Positions 58,080 to 64,000 of a stretch of 64,000 nt of DNA are shown piece by piece. A program made the translations under genes and the position numbers. The stretch comes from Aquabacterium sp. (GTDB taxonomy: Bacteria; Pseudomonadota; Gammaproteobacteria; Burkholderiales; Burkholderiaceae_C): contig JAURXM010000024.1 of NCBI GenBank assembly GCA_030654395.1, positions 62,001-126,000 on the forward strand, written 5' to 3'. Under the pieces are notes generated by a model. That model worked only from the letters and a program-made list of their open reading frames with translations, was not told where the DNA came from and did not search any database. How positions within the stretch are numbered: the stretch's first letter is position 1; every line of letters starts with the position of its first letter.

Positions 58080-58877
58080 ATGAATCCTCAAAATCACATC
58101 AAATGGGCCAGCTCACTGCTGGCAGGCTCTGTGGCCATGGAGATCGCGTATTTGTCGGGCTTATTCAAGGCCAGCGATGCGCTCTATCATGGCATCCACG
58201 TATCGTTGATCGCGCTGGTCGTGCTGTCGCAGTTGGCGCTGCACCTGCGTCACAAGGGCACAGCAGGGCAGACCAGCTATGCACTGTTATTCGCCATTGG
58301 TATGGCCTTCACCGGTGTGGGTGACTATGTCAACGGGGCCATGAGCAGCGTGCAGCCTGTGTCCCTGAAGCTGAGCTGGGCCATGCTGACATTTGGCATC
58401 GGCTATAGCCTGTATTGCTTGGCCCTGTGGCGACACAGCCAGTCGGTGGCGAAGGCCACACCTGGCGGGCTGTCTGCCAGTCGCTATGTGATCGTGCTGC
58501 TGTTGATGCTGGGTAATGTCAACATGTGGTATCAACATGTTGAGTCCCTAGTGGCCGTGAGCGACGTGCTCTACTACGGCAGCTTCGTATTCAACCTGAG
58601 CATTTATGTGGCGCTGCCCACCTTGTGCGCTTGGTACTTCATCAACTCCAAGTGGAGCATCGGGGGGTTGATCGTGCTGCTGGGCGGGGCCTTGATTCCT
58701 TACTCCGACTTGATCTTGTTCCACAGCTGGTTGCCCGGTAACCCGGCTGTGGCCAGCTCACAGTCTTACGCATGGAACTGGATTTTGTACTTCGGCGGGC
58801 AGGTCTTGGTGTCCATGTTCCCGGCTTTGGTGTTGGACAGCGATTTGACTGTGAATGCCCGTCACCAAGCTGGTTGA
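58080..58877 (+). CDS. Multi-TM membrane protein, possibly YhhN/TMEM86-like
   Basis: FTGVGDYVNGA and GGALIPYSDLILFHSWLPG acidic TM motifs; 6 nt after the hydrolase gene. Confidence 0.55.
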   Translation: MNPQNHIKWASSLLAGSVAMEIAYLSGLFKASDALYHGIHVSLIALVVLSQLALHLRHKGTAGQTSYALLFAIGMAFTGVGDYVNGAMSSVQPVSLKLSWAMLTFGIGYSLYCLALWRHSQSVAKATPGGLSASRYVIVLLLMLGNVNMWYQHVESLVAVSDVLYYGSFVFNLSIYVALPTLCAWYFINSKWSIGGLIVLLGGALIPYSDLILFHSWLPGNPAVASSQSYAWNWILYFGGQVLVSMFPALVLDSDLTVNARHQAG

Positions 58878-60604
58878 GTGGGTGTTCCGGGCTTGAGAAA
58901 CGGCGAGAACGGGGGCATCTCTTCTTGCGTGATGCGGATCTCCAGCACGCCGGGCTTGTGCGAATGCAAGGTGACGTACTCGTCTAGCAGCGCAGACAAG
59001 CGCTCGGGCGAGTCTGCTGCACCGACCCACAGGTGCGAGGGCGCACCCAAGCCACTGGCGATCTTGGCGATGTCGACGTTCGCGTAAGTGTTGCCTTCTA
59101 TGCGACCATCGAAAATCAAGTGCTGGCGCGTCACGCACATGCCGTGCATGTTGTTGTTAAAGACCAGCCACAAGATGGGCAGGCCCAAGTCCACGGCTGT
59201 GTGGATCTCCATGCCCGTCATCATGAACGCGCCATCACCACAGATCACCACGGTTTTGGCCGACGGCTCCGCACCCAATTGCGCCCCGATGGCGCCTGCC
59301 ACGGCGTAGCCCATGCCGCCCATGCCCAAGGCGATGGTTGTCGAGGTGCCAGAGGGCATCTGGAGGTAATGGGCGGCAGCGGCAGCACAGTTGCCCGCAT
59401 CAAATAAAACATGCCCCGCTTGGGGCAGGTAGTCCCCAATCACCTTCAAAGCATGGCTTTGAGTTAAGTGCCGATCTGTGCCATGGGCAAGGCGGCGACC
59501 GCCCCGTGCATAGGCGATCGGCTGCGGCGCAAAACAAGTCACCATGGGGTGATCAGTCAGGCGTGGCGCCATGGGTTCGATGGCCAACAGACTGGCCAGC
59601 TCAGAGAGAAAGGTGTGCGCATCGGCGTCAATGACCAAGCTGACATCCAGCATGGGGTCTACTTCGCTGTGCTCGGCGTTGACCATGATCAGTTGGACAC
59701 GGGCCAAGGCCTGCGCAAGCGGGCCACGGTTCATCACACGCAACTTGGTGCCCACGGCGATCACCAAATCGGCCTTGTTGATGATGTAGTCGTGCGTTGA
59801 GGGGTGCCCTGCTGCGCCGATCATGCCGATGTATTGGGCGTGCCCGTTGTCAAAGACGCCTGGGCAGGCCAAGGTGGACGCCACGGCCATGTGACCCAGT
59901 GTGGCCACCTCTTGGGCCAGTGTCTGCGCGTCTTGGCGAGCGACGCCGGAGCCCAAAATCAGCACAGGGTTTTTGGCTGCTTTGATGGCGGTCAGCACGT
60001 CGGACAGCAGCGTGCTGCACAAAGCTTTGGCTACAGCGGGCTTGATCCGAGAGGCAAACCACGAAGGCGGTTCGCCGACTTCGCACTGCATCATGTCGCG
60101 CGGCAGCAGCATCACGGCTGGGCCAGGTCTGCCAGTGAACGGGGCGGTCAGCGCCTCAGCGAATTGCGTCCAGAACAGGGCGGGCGTGTCCATCTTCACC
60201 ACGCACTTGGATATCGATTGCCACAAGGCGCGGCCATCAACGGTCTGCGCCTTACCGGACGAGTCTTGAAAGGCGCCGCAACCTTCTTGACTCAGTGGGG
60301 TCTGCCCGACCAGCGCCAGCACAGGCACTTCTTGCGCATAGGACTCGGCGATGCCCACCGCCAAGTTCATCATGCCCCCGCCTGATGTGGCGCAACACAC
60401 GCCGAGTGTGCGGTGCGTGCGTGCCCTCACATCGGCCATGAACGCGGCGCCAAATTCGGTCTTGGCCATGATGCTGGTGAAGCGGCCCTCACCGAGTCGG
60501 TAAACGGCGTCATGGATGTGCTCGATGTTGGCCCCGCTGACGCCAAACAAGTAGCGCAGGTCCATGTCGCGCAGCACGGTCACGATGGCATCGGCCATGA
60601 TCAT
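58862..60604 (-). CDS. Thiamine diphosphate-dependent enzyme (acetolactate synthase-like large subunit)
   Basis: MIMADAIVTVLRDMDLRYLFGVSGANIEHIHDAV; KTEFGAAFMADVRAR; GDGAFMMTGMEIHTAVDLGLPILWLVFNNN; ATGA overlap with the upstream gene. Confidence 0.9.
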   Translation of the reverse strand: MIMADAIVTVLRDMDLRYLFGVSGANIEHIHDAVYRLGEGRFTSIMAKTEFGAAFMADVRARTHRTLGVCCATSGGGMMNLAVGIAESYAQEVPVLALVGQTPLSQEGCGAFQDSSGKAQTVDGRALWQSISKCVVKMDTPALFWTQFAEALTAPFTGRPGPAVMLLPRDMMQCEVGEPPSWFASRIKPAVAKALCSTLLSDVLTAIKAAKNPVLILGSGVARQDAQTLAQEVATLGHMAVASTLACPGVFDNGHAQYIGMIGAAGHPSTHDYIINKADLVIAVGTKLRVMNRGPLAQALARVQLIMVNAEHSEVDPMLDVSLVIDADAHTFLSELASLLAIEPMAPRLTDHPMVTCFAPQPIAYARGGRRLAHGTDRHLTQSHALKVIGDYLPQAGHVLFDAGNCAAAAAHYLQMPSGTSTTIALGMGGMGYAVAGAIGAQLGAEPSAKTVVICGDGAFMMTGMEIHTAVDLGLPILWLVFNNNMHGMCVTRQHLIFDGRIEGNTYANVDIAKIASGLGAPSHLWVGAADSPERLSALLDEYVTLHSHKPGVLEIRITQEEMPPFSPFLKPGTPTQPAW

Positions 60605-61611
60605 GTTGATGCCCCCCCGCCCCATTGCACGACCGCCGCACCAGCGTAGTCCCCTGCGTGGGCAAAGCCGCCCAGCAACAAGTTCTCGCCCTTTTGAATC
60701 AACCCGTTCTCAATGGCATGGGCCAGAGAGACAGGTATACCTGCGCCAAACAGATTCCCGTATTGCGGAAATGTGTGAATATGGCCCCCCTCTTTTAATC
60801 TAATTGCTTCTCGCCAGTTTCTAAGGAACACGCGGTTTGGTTGGTTGGTAAACAGCTTGTGAATGTCTTGGGACGTCATGTCCGCTTGCGCGATGGCCTC
60901 GTTCATGGCGGCGGGCACAATTCGGTTCGCGCGGCTCACGACAGAGGCCAACTTGCTCTCCGTGAACTCGATGTACAAGGGCGAGGTGCGTGGTGCCCAC
61001 CAAGGCTGCCCATCGTCACTGACTGCGGACATGTCGCGGGCATACTCGCCGTAGCAGTGCCGCACGATGGACCTGATGGGGGACTGGTCGTTGGCCACCA
61101 AATACCCCACACCACAGCCATCACCGGGGATGGCCGCTTGGGGCATCGTTTTGGTTATCGGGTGGTTGAATATGCGCCCGCCTGCATTGCTGACATTGCA
61201 GATGATGGCGGTCTTGGCGCCAGATGATCGCATCAGCGCGCGGGCCAAGTCCATCATGAACACGAATGACACACAGCCACCGTTGTGCATGTCAATGTTC
61301 CATTGCGGCTTCATGCCCAAGCGGTGCGCCAATTCGGCGCCCATGCCTGTGAACGGCATGTCCAGCACGGTGACATTGGTGAGCAAGATGTCGGCGTCTT
61401 TGGCCAGATCCAAGTTCAGATTGGCTTTGAGCTTCTCGCAGGCTTTGACCATCATGTCGACGGCCGATTCCTCTGCGCTGACATGACGGCGCTCGCGCGT
61501 CCCCCTGAACATCGGGTGGAACTCACCCTCGTTGACTTGCTGGAAGAAGCTATTGGGGATCACGGTCTCGGGCATGTAGCTTGCTGCGCCGACCAAACTC
61601 ACTGTTGTCAT
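60601..61611 (-). CDS. 3-oxoacyl-ACP synthase III (KAS III)-like protein
   Basis: MTTVSLVGAASYMPETVIPN; FRGTRERRHVSAEES; DMHNGGCVSFVFMMDLARAL; LFTNQPNRVFLRNW; QYGNLFGAGIPVSLAHAI. Confidence 0.88.
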   Translation of the reverse strand: MTTVSLVGAASYMPETVIPNSFFQQVNEGEFHPMFRGTRERRHVSAEESAVDMMVKACEKLKANLNLDLAKDADILLTNVTVLDMPFTGMGAELAHRLGMKPQWNIDMHNGGCVSFVFMMDLARALMRSSGAKTAIICNVSNAGGRIFNHPITKTMPQAAIPGDGCGVGYLVANDQSPIRSIVRHCYGEYARDMSAVSDDGQPWWAPRTSPLYIEFTESKLASVVSRANRIVPAAMNEAIAQADMTSQDIHKLFTNQPNRVFLRNWREAIRLKEGGHIHTFPQYGNLFGAGIPVSLAHAIENGLIQKGENLLLGGFAHAGDYAGAAVVQWGGGAST

Positions 61612-61624
61612 CGCTTGCTCCGCC

Positions 61625-62254
61625 TTAAACCAATGGGCCCATGGGCAAGTCGTTGCGATGCCTGTGCTCAAGGATGTGCTTGAGGTTTTGCATCTCAACC
61701 CAGTGACCGGCATAGAACATCGGCCACAGATCGCCTACCCAAACAGGGCGGCTTGGCGGCGCGGTTTCAGGGAAGGGGTTTTGGTCGTAAAACGGGTGAC
61801 GGCAGTTTGTCCAGATCACCATGGAGCCAGGTTTGTTGAGTACCAATTGAGCTGGCACCACACGCATCAGGTAAATCATCCACAAATGCTCACCCTGATC
61901 CCAAGCGCAGTGATAATCTACGGTCATTGCCTCCGCGTTTACTTTTGTTTCGCAATAGCAAACAGTATGTTCACCCACTTTGTCTTTGAAGACATACAGG
62001 TTCGGTTTGTCCGTGGCTTGCATGTCTCGCAGGCTATATGTCCACTCCAGCAATGAGCTGGTATGCGCAAGGTATTCATATACCTTCTCGGGTGGGCAAT
62101 CTATGTATTCTTCTAACGTGCAATATTGACCGTATACCTCATCGTGTGGATATACGGCATGTGTTAAATCCATGCAGAGGCCTTTCATGGCATCTCTGCT
62201 GAAATTCTCGATGCGCTTGAGTTCGTTTATTTTTTCCAGATCGACTTGGATCAC
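61625..62254 (-). CDS. SRPBCC/START-type lipid-binding or aromatase/cyclase-like protein
   Basis: YCTLEEYIDCPPEKVYEYLAHTSSLLEWTYSLRDMQATDKPNLYVFKDKVGEHTVCYCETKVN. Confidence 0.65.
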   Translation of the reverse strand: MIQVDLEKINELKRIENFSRDAMKGLCMDLTHAVYPHDEVYGQYCTLEEYIDCPPEKVYEYLAHTSSLLEWTYSLRDMQATDKPNLYVFKDKVGEHTVCYCETKVNAEAMTVDYHCAWDQGEHLWMIYLMRVVPAQLVLNKPGSMVIWTNCRHPFYDQNPFPETAPPSRPVWVGDLWPMFYAGHWVEMQNLKHILEHRHRNDLPMGPLV

Positions 62255-62375
62255 AACTGTTCCTTGATGGCATGTTTCGTATTGATGCCATGGTGCTTGA
62301 TGTGCTTGGTTCGCGTCTTGTCTGAACGTGTCGCTCTATTTGACTTATTTTGACCCCCTCATAAAGCCGTTCACC

Positions 62376-63476
62376 ATGCAGTCCCCCCGGAAATCACCAC
62401 GACCGTCCTCTAACTCATCGGCCTTGTTGGCTTGTATGCATGCGATCCAAAGCCTGCTGCACAAGCGGGGCATCGACTCCGCTGCGCTGCTCAGTGAAGT
62501 GGGTTTGGACGCCGCTGCGATGAGCGACCCGATGGCGCGCTTCCCGGTGGACAAAGGCATGGCTTTTTTAGAACTGGCCATCGAGCGCACGGGGGATGAG
62601 TTGCTGGGGGTGCATCTGGCGCTGGACATGCCTCAGATGCAATTCAATTCGCTCAGTTATGCCTTGATGGCCTCAGAGAACTTGGCGCACATGTACGCGA
62701 ATCTGGCCCGCTATGCCCATGTGGTGACCCAGGCTGGCGGGATGAGCTTTGAGGTCAAGCAGGGCGTGGGGCGCTTGGCTTTCAACAACGACATGGAGCT
62801 GGAGAGCCACTACACACCGCAGACCGGATGGGCATGGATGGACTACGCCATGGTCAGTTCATTGAGGGGTTCGCGCGCGATGTTTGGCGGGGACTTCGTC
62901 CCCTTGGAAGTCCGCATGCAGCGTAGCAGGCCGAAAGATCACGAGACTTTTGAGCGCATCTTGCGTTGCGTGCCGGTATATGGCTGCGAGGACAATGCCA
63001 TCTTGGTGGACGAAGCCGCGCTGGGCCGCAAGTCGCCGTTTGCCAATGCAGTGGTGGCCAAGGCCAGTCAGCAGTCCTTGGACGTGTACCAAGCCAGCCA
63101 GCAGGCCTCAGCGCAGGCGCTTGATGCGCGTATTTCGGTGGTGTTGAGCGACTTGCTGCCAGCGGGGGAGCCGGCCAAGGCGGGCGTCGCGCAGCGCTTG
63201 GGCCTGACGCTCAGCGCCTTTCAGCGCCAGTTGTCACAGCAGCAAATCGCCTACCGCGATGTGCTGAACGACACACGCCACAAGCTGGCTTTGGATCACC
63301 TCAGCAACCAGCAATACAGCGTGGGTGACGTTGCTTTTTTGCTGGGCTTTGCTGAGATCAGCGCCTTCACACGCGCCTTCAGGCGTTGGACGGGGCAGTC
63401 GCCCAGCGCTTGGCGAGGCAGCGCAGAGCGCCCCACCAATCAGATCAACCCAGCTTCTTCTTCAGCAGTTCATTGA
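62376..63476 (+). CDS. AraC family transcriptional regulator
   Basis: [73 protein letters not shown]. Confidence 0.92.
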   Translation: MQSPRKSPRPSSNSSALLACMHAIQSLLHKRGIDSAALLSEVGLDAAAMSDPMARFPVDKGMAFLELAIERTGDELLGVHLALDMPQMQFNSLSYALMASENLAHMYANLARYAHVVTQAGGMSFEVKQGVGRLAFNNDMELESHYTPQTGWAWMDYAMVSSLRGSRAMFGGDFVPLEVRMQRSRPKDHETFERILRCVPVYGCEDNAILVDEAALGRKSPFANAVVAKASQQSLDVYQASQQASAQALDARISVVLSDLLPAGEPAKAGVAQRLGLTLSAFQRQLSQQQIAYRDVLNDTRHKLALDHLSNQQYSVGDVAFLLGFAEISAFTRAFRRWTGQSPSAWRGSAERPTNQINPASSSAVH

Positions 63477-64000
63477 CCGCCGACGGGTTGGCCTTGCCTT
63501 TGGTGGCCTTCATGGCTTGGCCCACCAAAGCGTTGAAGGCCTTTTCTTTGCCCGCGCGGAACTCTTCAACCGACTTCGCGTTGGCGGCCAGCACCTCATC
63601 GAGGATGCGCTCAAGCTCGCCGGTATCGCTCATCTGCTTGAGGCCCTTGGCGTCGATGACGGCGTCCACGCGGGCCAAGTCTGATGCGGCCTCGATCGCT
63701 TCACCCGCCCAAAGGGTCTCGAACACTTGGCGTGCGCCATTGTTCGAGATGGTGCCGTCGGCAATGCGCGCAATCAACGCGGCCAGCAAGCCGGCCTGAA
63801 CGGGGCTGGCTTGGATGCTTTGTTCATCGGCATTCAAGCGGCGTGAGATCTCTCCCATCAGCCAGTTGGACACCAGCTTGGCTTGGCCGCAGGCCTGCGT
63901 TGCTGTTTCAAAGAACGCCGCAAACGCCTTGGACTGCGTCATCATGGCCGCGTCATAAGCGGGCAAGCCGTAGTCAGCCTGGAAACGCTCGGCCATTACG
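63445..64000 (-). CDS. gatB: Aspartyl/glutamyl-tRNA(Asn/Gln) amidotransferase subunit B, C-terminal part (truncated by window edge)
   Basis: [72 protein letters not shown]. Confidence 0.95.
   Translation of the reverse strand, partial: VMAERFQADYGLPAYDAAMMTQSKAFAAFFETATQACGQAKLVSNWLMGEISRRLNADEQSIQASPVQAGLLAALIARIADGTISNNGARQVFETLWAGEAIEAASDLARVDAVIDAKGLKQMSDTGELERILDEVLAANAKSVEEFRAGKEKAFNALVGQAMKATKGKANPSAVNELLKKKLG

Overview
The window looks like a ~64 kb stretch of a GC-rich betaproteobacterial chromosome. Gene content suggests Burkholderiales/Comamonadaceae, but that is an inference. It is densely coding and most genes are ordinary: glutathione peroxidase, class III alcohol dehydrogenase, aromatic aminotransferase, FadD-type ligase, YaeQ, Hyi, M48 peptidase, NhaR/TerC, BI-1/YccA, Xth, PyrE, acyl-CoA dehydrogenase/SDR, and the GatB C-terminus. 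I saw no rRNA, tRNA, CRISPR array or transposase. Non-routine regions: (1) an islet at ~25.1-31.05 kb with a DUF2130 coiled-coil protein carrying a D...ExK nuclease-like signature, a divergent lipoprotein plus a 793-aa papain-like protease/alpha-beta-hydrolase fusion, and a ~98% identical, internally deleted remnant of the DUF2130 gene ~1.6-1.9 kb away; (2) a compact SRPBCC / KAS III-like / ThDP-enzyme operon at 58.9-62.3 kb, divergent from an AraC regulator, whose KAS III has Asn where the catalytic His is expected; (3) an alpha/beta hydrolase fused through a polyglutamine tract to a TonB-like Pro-rich protein; (4) a near-identical ~21-22 nt motif upstream of both terC and the BI-1/yccA gene; (5) eight AraC-type regulators, several divergent from lipid/acyl-CoA-type enzymes; (6) a truncated chemoreceptor-like gene. 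All family calls come from reading the translations by eye; no database search was run.
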